Shown here piece after piece: positions 25,478-35,682 of a stretch of 64,000 bases of DNA (position 1 is its first letter; every line of letters begins with the position of its first letter). This stretch comes from Neobacillus cucumis. GTDB taxonomy: Bacteria; Bacillota; Bacilli; Bacillales_B; DSM-18226. A program made the translations under genes and the position numbers. The notes below the pieces were generated by a model. The model worked only from the letters and a program-made list of their open reading frames with translations. It was not told where the DNA came from and did no database searches. Location: positions 124,001 through 188,000 of the forward strand of contig NZ_JAMBOH010000010.1 of assembly GCF_023715505.1 (NCBI RefSeq), read 5' to 3'.

Positions 25478-26479
25478 ATGAGCAGATTTTCCATCATAGC
25501 GTATACAGTTGGAGGTTTGTTTTTTTTAATCAGTTGCTCATTTTCAATATTTTATGGTTACAAAGTGATTTCACATGATTTACCCAAAGAACAAAAAGCA
25601 GTAGTAAAGTATAACTACCATTTTGTGCTTATTCCAGAAGAGTTGGACAACGAATATTGGAAACTCGTAGAAAAAGGGGCAAAGGATGCGGCCCAAAAAT
25701 ATGGTGTTCTGCTAGAATATGCAGGACCAAAGCAGGCAAACATTGATGAGCATGTAAAGACGATTGAAATGTCGGCTGCCTCCAAAGTGGACGGCATCAT
25801 GACCCAAGGATTGAATGACGAGCAATTCACTCCTCTGATTGACCGGGTCGTTGCCAGTGGAATCCCTGTAGTCACTGTTGATACGGATGCCGCTAACAGC
25901 AGAAGACTAGCCTATATTGGAACCGATAATTATTATGCGGGGTATTTAGCGGGCAAAGCTTTGATAGCGGATACATTTGGGAAAGTAAATGTGGCGATTA
26001 TTACCGGCAGTTTTTATGCCAACCATATGCAGCAGCGGGTCAAGGGGTTTGAAGATGCCGTTAAACCGGAGAAAAGAATCAATATAATCGACGTGGAAGA
26101 ATCCGAGATTAGCAGGGTAAAAGCGGCAGAAAAGGCAAATCAAATCCTGCAGGAACACCCAGAGGTAACAGCCTTTTTTGGGACAAGTGCCTTAGATGGA
26201 ATTGAAATAGCGCATGTCGTAAAAAAATATCATAAACAAAGGCAGATTTATATTATTGGCTTTGATACGCTTCCGGAAACACTTGATTTTATTAGAGAGG
26301 GTACGATCAATGCAACCGTTGTTCAGGAACCCTATCAAATGGGATATGGGGCGGTTAAAACGATGATTGAGCTTATCCAAGGAAACAAAGTCCCGCCAAT
26401 TGTTCATACCGATACTCGAATCTTAAGAAAATCAGACTTACCTTTGAGTAATCAGCACCGAAAGGCGGCTGATAACTGA
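25478..26479 (+). CDS. Membrane-anchored sugar-binding protein of a sensory system
   Basis: A 333-aa protein with one N-terminal transmembrane segment and no lipobox, followed by a periplasmic-binding-protein domain of the ribose/galactose type (VDGIMTQGLNDEQFT, GIPVVTVDTDA, YIGTDNYYAGYLAGKAL, NATVVQEPYQMGYGAVKTM). It overlaps the following histidine kinase by 1 bp (TGATG), so the two are translationally coupled. Rather than a transport component, it is probably an extracytoplasmic sugar receptor that signals to the kinase. ATG 25478 has GGAG at a suitable distance; ATG 25454 is less likely. The mgl transporter genes lie directly downstream as the likely target. Confidence 0.85.
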   Translation: MSRFSIIAYTVGGLFFLISCSFSIFYGYKVISHDLPKEQKAVVKYNYHFVLIPEELDNEYWKLVEKGAKDAAQKYGVLLEYAGPKQANIDEHVKTIEMSAASKVDGIMTQGLNDEQFTPLIDRVVASGIPVVTVDTDAANSRRLAYIGTDNYYAGYLAGKALIADTFGKVNVAIITGSFYANHMQQRVKGFEDAVKPEKRINIIDVEESEISRVKAAEKANQILQEHPEVTAFFGTSALDGIEIAHVVKKYHKQRQIYIIGFDTLPETLDFIREGTINATVVQEPYQMGYGAVKTMIELIQGNKVPPIVHTDTRILRKSDLPLSNQHRKAADN

Positions 26480-27960
26480 TGCTATTCCGGATAAGATCGA
26501 AACTGTTATTATATTTTATTGTTCTTGTCGTTTTACTTACCTCAGTTGGGATGTTTTTTTATGACCGAAGTGAAAAACTGGTTACTGAATACGATGAAAG
26601 TTTTGAACGATTTCTTTTGCTTAATGATATTTCACAAAGAAGTAATTTTCTGACAGAAAAGCTTCATGGGTATATTTTAGATAAGGAAAAATCGTATCTT
26701 CAAGACTATCGAAGCGAAAAAATCAAATTAATTAAGGACCAAAAGAGACTAGTGAAAGTGATGAACACCAATGATGTGACACTCACGAATTATAAAAATA
26801 TGATTGATAGCTTTTTAGATGAGGGAGATGCCACGATAGGCGCATTCCAGCAGGATCAGATTAACCAATACTCCAGTCATTTTAATGAAGTTTTGAAGGT
26901 AAACTCCTTCATCCAAGAAAGTACACTTGCCTTATTAAATAATAAATTAACAGACTACCAAAAATTTTATGACCAAATGGAGCAGCAAAATCATTTTTAT
27001 AAACTCTTGTCGATATCCCTGTTTGCGGCGGCTTTTTTCCTTAGCACTTTGCTTGCGTTATGGATATCGGGCGGGATTACCAAACCCATCAGTTTGTTAT
27101 CAAGAGCCGCTAAAGAGATTTCGAAAGGAAACCTTTCCGGTGAGGATATTAAAATAACCACTAAGGATGAGCTCAAACTGCTAACAGAAACATTTAATCA
27201 AATGCGCAGTAACCTTAAAGTACTAGTCACCGAAATCAAACAACAAGGAGAGCTCGATAAGCTGTTAAAAGAATTAGAGTTAAGAAGTTTGCAAAACCAA
27301 ATGAATCCGCACTTTTTATTTAATACGCTCAACACTGTTTCTAAGATGGCGTATCTTGAGGAAGCTGAGGAGACGTCGAGACTGATTGAAGCAGTTGCGG
27401 CACTATTACGCTACAATCTAAGTGATTTTGATAAAGTTTCAACTTTAAGAGACGAAGTCAGTATTGTGAAAGAGTATTTCTTTATTCAAAAAACAAGATT
27501 CGGCGACCGTATTCAATTTATCACGGAAATTCAGGAAGAATATCTAGATATTGAGATTCCAAGTCTCATTTTACAGCCTTTAATTGAAAACGCATTCATC
27601 CATGGGGTTGAAGAATATGAAGAAAATGGTGTTATTGAGCTTCATATATATCGGCTGAATGACTATATCAATGTTGAAGTAATTGATAACGGAGCAGGCA
27701 TGGACGAACGGACGAAGAGGAAGCTCCTTCTTTATGCAGATGGATTGGACAGTGAAGAAAATGTGGAACTGGATAAAACGAAGGAACAATCCAATGGTAT
27801 TGCAGTGAAAAACGTGATTAAAAGGCTGCAGCTTTTTTACCAACAAAAAAATGTGGTGGAAATTGAATCAGAATTATACAATGGAACGATTTTCCGACTG
27901 AAGATACCTGTAAAGGTTAGAGGGGGAAACAAATTTGTTGAAAATTCTTATAGCAGATGA
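26479..27960 (+). CDS. Sensor histidine kinase, YesM/LytS type
   Basis: A 493-aa membrane kinase: TM1 near residues 8-26, a mainly helical extracytoplasmic domain, TM2 near 175-197, and a HAMP linker (GGITKPISLLSRAAKEI). The His_kinase domain carries its phosphorylated histidine in LQNQMNPHFLFNTLN, followed by an HATPase domain (LIENAFIHGVEEYEENG, DNGAGMDE). It overlaps the binding protein upstream by 1 bp and the response regulator downstream by 26 bp, making a compact three-gene sensory unit. Expected signal: a sugar bound by the membrane-anchored receptor. Confidence 0.92.
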   Translation: MLFRIRSKLLLYFIVLVVLLTSVGMFFYDRSEKLVTEYDESFERFLLLNDISQRSNFLTEKLHGYILDKEKSYLQDYRSEKIKLIKDQKRLVKVMNTNDVTLTNYKNMIDSFLDEGDATIGAFQQDQINQYSSHFNEVLKVNSFIQESTLALLNNKLTDYQKFYDQMEQQNHFYKLLSISLFAAAFFLSTLLALWISGGITKPISLLSRAAKEISKGNLSGEDIKITTKDELKLLTETFNQMRSNLKVLVTEIKQQGELDKLLKELELRSLQNQMNPHFLFNTLNTVSKMAYLEEAEETSRLIEAVAALLRYNLSDFDKVSTLRDEVSIVKEYFFIQKTRFGDRIQFITEIQEEYLDIEIPSLILQPLIENAFIHGVEEYEENGVIELHIYRLNDYINVEVIDNGAGMDERTKRKLLLYADGLDSEENVELDKTKEQSNGIAVKNVIKRLQLFYQQKNVVEIESELYNGTIFRLKIPVKVRGGNKFVENSYSR

Positions 27961-29521
27961 TGAAATACTTGAACGAAAAGCGGTTGCTAAAATAATAAAA
28001 GGCTCGAAGGTGGACGTAACGGTTATTGGGGAAGCGCAAAACGGGAGAATCGCCATTGAAATGGCCCAGGAACACCGGCCGGATATTATTTTTATGGATA
28101 TCAAAATGCCGGGAACCGACGGTGTCCAAGCAGTAAAAGAGATTAAAAAGTTTGAACCAGACATTCGTTTTATCATGGTTTCTGCTTTTAATACGTTTGA
28201 GTATGCCAAAGAGGTAATGCAGCAAGGGGTAAAGGAATACATCCTCAAGCCGAGCAGTAAAAAGGATCTTCTTGATAGCTTGCAGCGGGTTGCAGATGAG
28301 ATTCTTGCAGAACGAAAGGCAAAGGAAGAACAGCAGAACTTAAGAGAAAATCTTAACCGTGCCGTTTCGATTGCGCAAAAAGAGTGGGTATCTTCTCTTT
28401 TAATGAATCAAGTACAAGATATGACCTTTGATGAGTGGAGCCAGCTGCTTGGCGTGGAGATTATATCCGGCTATGCGATGTTATTTACCTTAAAGCAAAC
28501 CTCTAAGACCGAACTTACTTCTCAAGAAAAAGAGAAATGGTATAGCTGGCTAAAAGATACGCTAAAATCTATTGTGGTCAAGCATGAAATTATGGTGGGG
28601 GCGATGATGGAGTGCCAAGTTCCTGTCCTATTTCTTTGTAAAAAGTCAGCGGAGAAGACCCATTTTAGAACAAACGCAGAAAGCATAATCGAGAACCTCT
28701 ATCGTCTCTTTAAACAAGTAAACTTTAGCGCAGAATTAAGGATTGGGATTGGCCACCCTTATAACCATGCCCATGAGCTGAATAAATCCTATCATGAAGC
28801 AATACTTGCACTTGAGGAGCTTTTAAAAACGCCTAACCGCCAATATTTATTTTATAACAAGCAGGGGCCTGCCTTCGAATTACCTTCTGACTCAGAGATC
28901 ATTGAGGTGGAGAAGAGGCTGCTTGATAGTGTCAGACAGGGTGATGTCAATCAGGTGATGCTGATCTTTGATTCCTTTGTGACAAAACTTGGGTCAAATA
29001 ATATAAAAGCTTCCTTTGTAAAAAAATCGTTCGAGGAGCTGTTTATACTCCTTTCGCGTATGCTTCATGATCTTGGGATTACCTATGATCGGATTCCTAA
29101 CATTGATGAGTCAGAGGATATTCGGATGGTACTAGAAGCGGGAAAAGCTCACTTACTTGCGGTTGTTCAGCATGTTCAGGTATGGCGGAATAATCATGCA
29201 AAGGGAATGCTGCAAAAAGCCAAGGATTATATTGAAACGCATTATGCTGATTCAATCACATTGGAATCTGCAGCTGAATACGTAGAACTAAGTCCGTTTT
29301 ATTTTAGCAAGCTATTTAAAGATCGATTTGGAATGACCTTTATAGATTACTTGACGGAGATTAGAATCAAGAAAGCCAAAGCGGAAATGCTCGACCCGGG
29401 AAAGAGCATGAAGGAAATCTGTTATTCTGTCGGCTACCGGGATCCAAACTATTTCAGCAGGGTGTTTAAGAAACTAACAGGATTGTCGCCAAGTGAGTTT
29501 CGTAAGGCAACGGTAAATTAG
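27935..29521 (+). CDS. Response regulator with AraC-type DNA-binding domain
   Basis: A 528-aa protein: receiver domain at the N-terminus (LIADDEILERKAV, the phospho-acceptor aspartate in IIFMDIKMPGTDG, and the late lysine in YILKPSSK), a long middle region, and two AraC helix-turn-helix motifs at the C-terminus (ITLESAAEYVELSPFYFSKLFKDRFG and MKEICYSVGYRDPNYFSRVFKK). It starts at TTG 27935 (or the next TTG, 27938) behind AGAGGGGG. It is the partner of the YesM-type kinase and probably activates mglBAC, whose first gene begins 240 bp downstream after a terminator. Confidence 0.92.
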   Translation: MLKILIADDEILERKAVAKIIKGSKVDVTVIGEAQNGRIAIEMAQEHRPDIIFMDIKMPGTDGVQAVKEIKKFEPDIRFIMVSAFNTFEYAKEVMQQGVKEYILKPSSKKDLLDSLQRVADEILAERKAKEEQQNLRENLNRAVSIAQKEWVSSLLMNQVQDMTFDEWSQLLGVEIISGYAMLFTLKQTSKTELTSQEKEKWYSWLKDTLKSIVVKHEIMVGAMMECQVPVLFLCKKSAEKTHFRTNAESIIENLYRLFKQVNFSAELRIGIGHPYNHAHELNKSYHEAILALEELLKTPNRQYLFYNKQGPAFELPSDSEIIEVEKRLLDSVRQGDVNQVMLIFDSFVTKLGSNNIKASFVKKSFEELFILLSRMLHDLGITYDRIPNIDESEDIRMVLEAGKAHLLAVVQHVQVWRNNHAKGMLQKAKDYIETHYADSITLESAAEYVELSPFYFSKLFKDRFGMTFIDYLTEIRIKKAKAEMLDPGKSMKEICYSVGYRDPNYFSRVFKKLTGLSPSEFRKATVN

Positions 29522-29533
29522 GATTATCTCGTT

Positions 29534-29566
29534 GGGGCCAATTTCGTGTGAAATTGGCCCCTTTTA
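29534..29566 (+). terminator. Terminator after the response regulator
   Basis: GGGGCCAATTTC and GAAATTGGCCCC form a perfect 12-bp stem with a GTGT loop, then TTTT. Confidence 0.9.
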
Positions 29567-29761
29567 TTTTAAACAGTTATATTACATTGATGTTTCAAAG
29601 ATTGCAAAATAATCTAGATAATCGCAAATATGTGCTATAGGTCGCCCCTACTGTAACTGTTGCCCCCATGCTAATATATTTGCAAGGGCTTACATTAGGG
29701 CTGAATTAAGCTCCAAGAAAACAGCTTAATAGGGTCTTTATAACACAGTAAAGGGAGATTG

Positions 29762-30826
29762 ATGAGTGTGAAGAAAAAAGGTTTGATTCTATCTTTAACA
29801 GTTGCATCTAGTATTCTTTTAGCGGCAGGCTGCAGCAGTTCCACGAGCGGTTCTGGAGATTCTGCAAGCAGCAAAGACAGCAAGCTGCCAGCTGTTGGAG
29901 CAACCATCTATAAGTTTGATGATAACTTCATGTCTTACGTACGCCGTGCAATGGAAACTTCAGCAAAAGGAAATGTTAACTTAATGCTGAACGATTCACA
30001 AAATGACCAGGCCAAACAAATCGAGCAAGTGGATACGTTAATCGCTAAAGGTGCAAAGTCGCTGGCAATTAACCTAGTTGATCCAAAAGCAGCTCAAACC
30101 ATTGTGGACAAAGCAAAAGCTAAAGATATTCCTGTCATCTTCTTTAATAAAGAGCCAGATGAAAGTGTACTACAAGGCTACGATAAAGCCTACTATGTCG
30201 GAACAACTTCATCAGAATCAGGCGTGCTGCAAGGTGAATTAATCGCTAAGGCTTGGGAAGCGAACAAAGATAAGTGGGACAAAAACCATGACGGCAAGCT
30301 TCAATATGTTCTATTAAAGGGTGAGCCAGGACATCCAGATGCGGAGGCTCGTACAAAATATGTAGTTGACACTGTGAAATCTAAGGGTATTCAAGTAGAA
30401 CAATTAGCAATGGATACGGCGATGTGGGATGCAACCAAAGCGACTGAAAAAATGGATGCTTGGGTTTCTAAGTATAACGATAAAATTGAATTTGTCATCG
30501 CTAACAATGATGGTATGGCTTTAGGAGCTATTTCATCACTAGAAAAAGCAGGCTATTTCTCTGGCGACAAGTTTGTCCCAGTTGTAGGTGTTGATGCAAT
30601 TCCAGAAGCACTTGAAATGATCGAAAAAGGCAAAATGGTTGGTACTGTCTTGAATGACGCGAAGAACCAAGGTAAGGCAACGATTGACCTAGCTGCAAAT
30701 GCTGCAAAAGGCAAGGATGTTCTAGACGGGACAGAGTGGAAGCTTGACGACAAGAAAGCCGTTCGTGTTCCTTACGTTGAAATCACAAAAGACAACATCC
30801 AAGTTGGTAAAGATGCTTATAAATAG
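29762..30826 (+). CDS. mglB: Galactose/methyl-galactoside ABC transporter binding lipoprotein
   Basis: A 354-aa lipoprotein with signal peptide and lipobox (LAAGC), followed by a serine-rich linker and the MglB-type binding domain ([65 protein letters not shown]). It binds galactose or glucose and delivers it to MglA/MglC. ATG 29762 follows AAGGGAGA; TTG 29759 and GTG 29768 are alternatives. It is separated from mglA by 650 bp of repeats and hairpins, which is unusual for an ABC operon. Confidence 0.93.
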   Translation: MSVKKKGLILSLTVASSILLAAGCSSSTSGSGDSASSKDSKLPAVGATIYKFDDNFMSYVRRAMETSAKGNVNLMLNDSQNDQAKQIEQVDTLIAKGAKSLAINLVDPKAAQTIVDKAKAKDIPVIFFNKEPDESVLQGYDKAYYVGTTSSESGVLQGELIAKAWEANKDKWDKNHDGKLQYVLLKGEPGHPDAEARTKYVVDTVKSKGIQVEQLAMDTAMWDATKATEKMDAWVSKYNDKIEFVIANNDGMALGAISSLEKAGYFSGDKFVPVVGVDAIPEALEMIEKGKMVGTVLNDAKNQGKATIDLAANAAKGKDVLDGTEWKLDDKKAVRVPYVEITKDNIQVGKDAYK

Positions 30827-31349
30827 AAAAGCGGAAGCGCCTTGCCCAGGGGCGACCGGCATAAGACGAGCCGGCGAGAAGGCTGCCCTTTAGCCTTCTT
30901 GACGGATTGGCTTATGACCCGAGCCCCTAGGCGCTGGAGCTAGACAAATAGAAAAGCGGAAGCGCCCGTTTAGCGGCGTATGGACTGGAGCGCTTTGACC
31001 GAGATAAAGGAAACACGAAGAGCGATAGCGATTCGATGTTGACTTATCGTAGGGCAAAGAGCGAAGTCGACTCGCCGCTGGGAGCTGGAGCTAGACAATA
31101 AGAAAAGCGGAAGCGCCCGTTTAGCGGCGTATGGACTGGAGCGCTTTGACCGAGATAAAGGAAACACGAAGGGCGATAGCGATTCGATGTTGACTTATCG
31201 TAGGGCAAAGAGCGAAGTCGACTCGCCGCTGGGAGCTGGAGCTAGACAAATAGAAAAGCGGAAGCGCCTTCCGGGGGTGGAAGAACCATCCCCCATAGCG
31301 CTCTTCGAACGAAGGAAAAGATTATGCTTTTCCTTCGTTCGGAGAACTA
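30826..31349 (+). repeat. Four copies of a structured Bacillus-type repeat between mglB and mglA
   Basis: Units beginning GAAAAGCGGAAGCGCC start at 30826, 30951, 31102 and 31253, and the first three end near GGAGCTAGACAA. Copies 2 and 3 are almost identical and 151 bp apart; copy 1 has a different, GC-rich core, and copy 4 is truncated. Copy 4 contains a perfect 14-bp stem (GAACGAAGGAAAAG, 31307-31320, with its complement 31327-31340). Related units in the opposite orientation occur at about 35683 and 39802. No open coding frame of interest is found inside. Confidence 0.85.
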
Positions 31350-31414
31350 AGCTTACACACTAGTAAAGCTGGAAACCGTGAAAATATTAAATTCAGATAG
31401 TTTTTATTAAATAG

Positions 31415-31450
31415 ATATGAGCCGGACTAGGAAAGGCCGCTCATATTTTT
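31415..31450 (+). terminator. Hairpin terminator just before mglA (possible attenuator)
   Basis: ATATGAGC (31415-31422) pairs with GCTCATAT (31439-31446), followed by TTTTT, 27 bp before the mglA start and overlapping its leader. Partial termination here would make more binding protein than ATPase and permease, a common need in ABC operons. Confidence 0.5.
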
Positions 31451-31476
31451 AAATGGTTAAGTTAGGAGGTTCACTT

Positions 31477-32982
31477 ATGACAGGATCTAGTACTGCCAAT
31501 CTACTTGAAATGCAAAATATTACAAAGCGATTCCCCGGGGTACTTGCTTTAGACAATGTTACCTTGAAAGTGAAACCGGGTTCGGTCCATGCCTTAATGG
31601 GTGAAAACGGTGCAGGGAAATCGACCCTAATGAAATGCTTATTTGGAATTTATTCGATGGACGAAGGCAAAATTACCTTTAATGGAAATGAGGTTTCATT
31701 TGCTAACTCCAAACAAGCCTTAGAAAATGGCGTTTCCATGGTGCACCAGGAATTGAACCAGGTCCGCCAGCAAAATGTTATGGATAATATATGGCTGGGG
31801 CGTTATCCAAAGAAAGGTATTTTCGTAGATGAAAAGAAAATGTACGAGGATACCGCTGCTATTTTTAAAAGTTTAGACATTAATATCGACCCGCGCAGTA
31901 AGGTTAGTTCATTATCGGTTTCGGAAATGCAAATGGTCGAAATCGCGAAAGCTGTGTCCTATCATTCAAAAATTATCGTAATGGATGAGCCAACATCATC
32001 TCTAACTGAGACAGAAGTCAATCATTTATTTAGAATCATTAAAAGGCTTCAAAGTGAAAATGTCGCGATCATCTATATCTCGCACAAAATGGAAGAAATC
32101 TTAAAGATCTCTGATGAAGTCACGATCATGCGTGATGGTCAGTACATTGCAACCAGAAGTGCAAAGGACTTAACAACAGATGAGATTATTAAGTTAATGG
32201 TAGGCCGTGACTTATCACAGCGCTTTCCGGCCAAGGAAAACAAGCCAGGGGATGTGATCTTGAAGGTTTCTGATTTAACAGCAGAAACACAGCCTTCTTT
32301 TACAAATGTTAGCTTTGAGCTGAAAAAGGGTGAAATACTTGGAATCGCTGGTTTAGTTGGTTCCAAGCGGACAGAAGTTGTCGAAGCAATCTTTGGAATC
32401 AGGGCATTGAAATCCGGAAAAATTGAGCTGAATGGTAAGGAGGTTAAAAATCATTCTCCACAGCATGCCATCAAAAACGGATTTGCACTTGTAACCGAGG
32501 AGAGACGGTCAACAGGAATATTTTCAGATTTAAGCATTAGCTTTAACTCGATTATTTCGAACATGAGGCAGTACAAGACAAAGAGCGGGTTTCTATCCAA
32601 TAAGAAAGTAGCGGACGATACTCAATGGGTCATTGACTCAATGAAGGTAAAAACTCCATCGCAAAAAACATCGATTGGCAGTCTATCCGGCGGGAACCAG
32701 CAAAAGGTTATTATCGGGCGCTGGCTTTTAACAAAGCCTGATATTTTATTGTTGGATGAACCAACTCGGGGTATTGATGTTGGGGCAAAGTTTGAGATTT
32801 ACCAATTAATCAACCAATTAGCTGCAGAAGGAAAAGGAATTATTATGATCTCTTCCGAAATGCCGGAGCTATTGGGTACTACCGACCGAATTCTCGTGAT
32901 GAGTAATGGAAAAGCAGCTGGGATCGTTGATACGAAGACGACTTCCCAAGAAGAAATCATGCGATTAGCCGCATTGTATTAG
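31477..32982 (+). CDS. mglA: Galactose/methyl-galactoside ABC transporter ATPase
   Basis: A 501-aa ATPase with two ABC domains, as in MglA/RbsA. The first half has Walker [10 protein letters not shown] and [13 protein letters not shown]; the second half has a degenerate Walker A (GLVGSKRTE) and a good signature ([15 protein letters not shown]) with [16 protein letters not shown] 31477 follows AGGAGGT; ATG 31453 lies upstream of that site. mglC follows after 12 bp. Confidence 0.94.
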   Translation: MTGSSTANLLEMQNITKRFPGVLALDNVTLKVKPGSVHALMGENGAGKSTLMKCLFGIYSMDEGKITFNGNEVSFANSKQALENGVSMVHQELNQVRQQNVMDNIWLGRYPKKGIFVDEKKMYEDTAAIFKSLDINIDPRSKVSSLSVSEMQMVEIAKAVSYHSKIIVMDEPTSSLTETEVNHLFRIIKRLQSENVAIIYISHKMEEILKISDEVTIMRDGQYIATRSAKDLTTDEIIKLMVGRDLSQRFPAKENKPGDVILKVSDLTAETQPSFTNVSFELKKGEILGIAGLVGSKRTEVVEAIFGIRALKSGKIELNGKEVKNHSPQHAIKNGFALVTEERRSTGIFSDLSISFNSIISNMRQYKTKSGFLSNKKVADDTQWVIDSMKVKTPSQKTSIGSLSGGNQQKVIIGRWLLTKPDILLLDEPTRGIDVGAKFEIYQLINQLAAEGKGIIMISSEMPELLGTTDRILVMSNGKAAGIVDTKTTSQEEIMRLAALY

Positions 32983-32994
32983 GAGGCGACAAAA

Positions 32995-34047
32995 ATGAGT
33001 ACAGAAGCTTTAAAAAAATCGGGATCTAAGGATGTACAAAAATCGAAATCAGGTTTCTCAAAATGGATTGTTGATAATGTCATATATTTGGTATTACTTC
33101 TACTAGTAGTTGGGATTGTGGTAGCATCCCCGGATTTCTTATCGATGACGAACTTAATTAATATCCTCAGTCAGGCATCTTCACGTGTTATTATCGCCCT
33201 TGGGGTAGCGGGAATCCTGATTTTAGCCGGTACTGACCTTTCAGCAGGCCGGATGGTCGGATTAGCAGCGGTTGTTTCAGCTTCCATGCTTCAAGCAAGT
33301 GATTATGCTTATAAAATGTACCCACATTTACAAGAATTACCGCTTTTTGTTCCAATTATTATTGCAATGTTAGCAACTGGTTTGATTTCTGCTATCAGTG
33401 GTGTGATTGTGGCTAAGTTTCATGTTCCGCCATTCATTGCCACTCTTGGTATGATGATTGTCGTGTACGGTACTTCTTCTATCTACTTTGACCGTCCTCC
33501 ATATGGTGCACAGCCGATTGGCGGTTTAAGCGAAAAGTTTACAACGTTTGCACAACGAGGAATAAAGCTTGGGCAATATGAATTTCCATACCTGATCTTC
33601 TATGCCATTATTGTATCACTCATAATTTGGGTGATTTGGAATAAAACGCAGCTTGGTAAAAATATGTATGCAATTGGTGGAAATCCTGAAGCAGCAAAGG
33701 TGTCAGGGGTTAACGTAGCAAAAAATATCATCATCATCTATATGATCGCTGGTCTTCTTTACGGCTTCACAGGTGTTCTTGAAGCAGGCCGTGTAGGCAG
33801 TGCCACAAACAATACGGGTAATATGTATGAGATGGATGCGATCGCTGCCTGTGTAGTCGGCGGAGTGTCCCTAACAGGTGGTATTGGAACAGTACCGGGG
33901 ATTGTAACCGGGGTTCTTATTTTCCAGGTTATCAACTATGGATTAGCTTTTCTGGGGGTAAGCCCGTACATCCAATTTATCGTAAAAGGTTTAATCATCA
34001 TCGTCGCAGTAGCCTTCGATATGCGCAAACACGCAAAGAAAAAATAA
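32995..34047 (+). CDS. mglC: Galactose/methyl-galactoside ABC transporter permease
   Basis: A 350-aa BPD_transp_2-type permease with about 8-10 transmembrane segments. The sugar-permease motifs LILAGTDLSAGRMVGLAAV, VPPFIATLGMM, YAIGGNPEAAKVSGVNV and CVVGGVSLTGGIGTVPG are clear. It starts 12 bp after mglA behind AGGAGGCG and forms the membrane channel of the Mgl importer. Confidence 0.94.
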   Translation: MSTEALKKSGSKDVQKSKSGFSKWIVDNVIYLVLLLLVVGIVVASPDFLSMTNLINILSQASSRVIIALGVAGILILAGTDLSAGRMVGLAAVVSASMLQASDYAYKMYPHLQELPLFVPIIIAMLATGLISAISGVIVAKFHVPPFIATLGMMIVVYGTSSIYFDRPPYGAQPIGGLSEKFTTFAQRGIKLGQYEFPYLIFYAIIVSLIIWVIWNKTQLGKNMYAIGGNPEAAKVSGVNVAKNIIIIYMIAGLLYGFTGVLEAGRVGSATNNTGNMYEMDAIAACVVGGVSLTGGIGTVPGIVTGVLIFQVINYGLAFLGVSPYIQFIVKGLIIIVAVAFDMRKHAKKK

Positions 34048-34055
34048 ACAAAACC

Positions 34056-34088
34056 AAAGGCAGCCTCCAACTTGGAGAGCTGTCTTTT
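34056..34088 (+). terminator. Terminator after mglC
   Basis: AAAGGCAGC...CTCC pairs with GGAG...GCTGTCTTT around an AACTT loop, followed by TTTT. Confidence 0.75.
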
Positions 34089-34419
34089 ACTATATGAACG
34101 ATGGAAACATAACTATGTTTATTATCTGTAAAATAGATCGTTCGATATTATAGAATATCTTTGGGGATTAGTGGAAGAAGTGAAGCATCGTGGTAATTAC
34201 TTAATAATATGAGTTATGCAGGTTAAATGAGTTCGAAAAATAATATATTTCAGAAATATTAAAATTAATAAATAATATACTAGACGAATGAAATTAATTG
34301 TATTACAATACTAAATATCAATTAATTCAACGACTAAACATACCTTTTCTACGAAACTACTAATTAACGGATGTTTATGTCAGAAAAATCAAAAAATATA
34401 TATAAGGGGGATTATCATA
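34089..34419. other. AT-rich gap between mglC and the binding-protein gene
   Basis: About 330 bp with no credible gene. It is strongly AT-rich and must contain the promoter and leader of the downstream lipoprotein gene. No clear operator, riboswitch or repeat was recognised. Confidence 0.5.
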
Positions 34420-35595
34420 ATGAAGAAGAATTTTGCAAAGATGTTTATGGCTTCAACATTACTGGCTGGTGTATTAGCAGGATGTTCGGGAGCGAAAGAT
34501 AGTGCCGGCGGCGGCGATACCATTAAAGTTGGCGTGAACTTAGAGCTTTCAGGAGGAGTTGCTTCTTACGGGGAGTCACTAGCTTCTGGGATCAACCTTG
34601 CTGTTGATGAAATTAATAAAAAGGGCGGAGTTGACGGCAAGAAGATTGAGCTTGTAAAAGTGGACAATAAATCTGATGCAGCTGAAGCTACAAATGGTGC
34701 CATCAAGTTAACCAGCCAAGATAAAGTAACAGCTATTATCGGTGCTGCTACAAGCGGTGATACCGTTGCCCAAGCGGAAATCGCTGATAGCAATAAAACA
34801 GTTTTATTAACTCCATCAGGAACAGCTCCAAACGTAACGGTTACAGATAAAGGGAAATTAAACGAATACGTATTCCGTACTTCATTTATTGACCCATTCC
34901 AAGGAACAGTTGCAGCCAACTTTGCAGCTAATGAATTAAAAGTTAAAAACGTTGCCATCTTTGCAGACAGTGCAAGTGACTATGCGAAAGGTTTGGCAGC
35001 TTCATTTAAAGAAACGTTTGAAAAAGCAGGCGGTAAGGTTGTTTCTGAAGAGGCGTATGTTGGGAAGGATACAGACTTCCGTGCAACGTTAACACGCATT
35101 AAGTCTAAGAATCCTGAATTTATCTTTATCCCTGGATATTATGAAGAAGTTGGTTTAATTGTAAAACAAGCCCGTGAATTAGGAATCACTGCTCCACTAA
35201 TGGGTGCAGATGGCTGGGATTCACCGAAATTAGTAGAATTAGCTGGTGCCGATGCGTTGAACAACACATTCATCACAAACCACTATTCTTCTGAAGACCC
35301 AGACAAAAAGATTCAAACATTTGTAGCTGCTTATAAAGAAAAGAACAATGGAGAATCGCCGAATGCTTTCAACGCCCTTGGTTATGACACTGTCTATCTA
35401 TTAGCAGATGCAATCAAGAGTGCAGGCAGCACGGACTCAACTAAAATTAAAGAAGCTTTAGAAAAGACTAAAGATCTTTCTCTTGTAACAGGTATTGTGA
35501 CAATCGACAAAAACCACAACCCAATTAAATCGGCAACTGTTTTAGAATATAAAGACGGTAAGCAAGTATTTAATACAAAAGTAGATCCTAAATAA
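34420..35595 (+). CDS. Branched-chain amino acid-type ABC binding lipoprotein (orphan)
   Basis: A 391-aa lipoprotein (lipobox LAGC, then a short glycine-rich linker) of the LivJ/Peripla_BP_6 family: VGVNLELSGGVASYGES, the EINKKGGVDGKKIELV block, and IIGAATSGDTVAQAEIA. These proteins bind leucine/isoleucine/valine or other small amides and acids. No LivH, LivM, LivG or LivF gene is nearby, so it must use a transporter encoded elsewhere. Its own terminator follows directly. Ligand not predictable. Confidence 0.9.
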   Translation: MKKNFAKMFMASTLLAGVLAGCSGAKDSAGGGDTIKVGVNLELSGGVASYGESLASGINLAVDEINKKGGVDGKKIELVKVDNKSDAAEATNGAIKLTSQDKVTAIIGAATSGDTVAQAEIADSNKTVLLTPSGTAPNVTVTDKGKLNEYVFRTSFIDPFQGTVAANFAANELKVKNVAIFADSASDYAKGLAASFKETFEKAGGKVVSEEAYVGKDTDFRATLTRIKSKNPEFIFIPGYYEEVGLIVKQARELGITAPLMGADGWDSPKLVELAGADALNNTFITNHYSSEDPDKKIQTFVAAYKEKNNGESPNAFNALGYDTVYLLADAIKSAGSTDSTKIKEALEKTKDLSLVTGIVTIDKNHNPIKSATVLEYKDGKQVFNTKVDPK

Positions 35596-35629
35596 ATCGA
35601 GGATTCTCTCAAAATATGATTTTGAAAAA

Positions 35630-35668
35630 GACTTTTTCGCTAGTATGGCGAAAAAGTCCTTTTTTTTT
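35630..35668 (+). terminator. Terminator after the orphan binding protein
   Basis: GACTTTTTCGC pairs perfectly with GCGAAAAAGTC around a TAGTATG loop, then a nine-T run. Confidence 0.9.
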
Positions 35669-35682
35669 CGTTTAAGAAATTA

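Noticed and set aside
29660..29710. Possible catabolite-repression site (TGTAAGCCCTTGCA on the minus strand) upstream of mglB
   Set aside because: It departs from the cre consensus at two positions, including the central CG, so support is too weak.
30826..31349. Tandem units between mglB and mglA as an insertion sequence
   Set aside because: No transposase frame, no clean terminal inverted repeat with target duplication; the units are short structured repeats.
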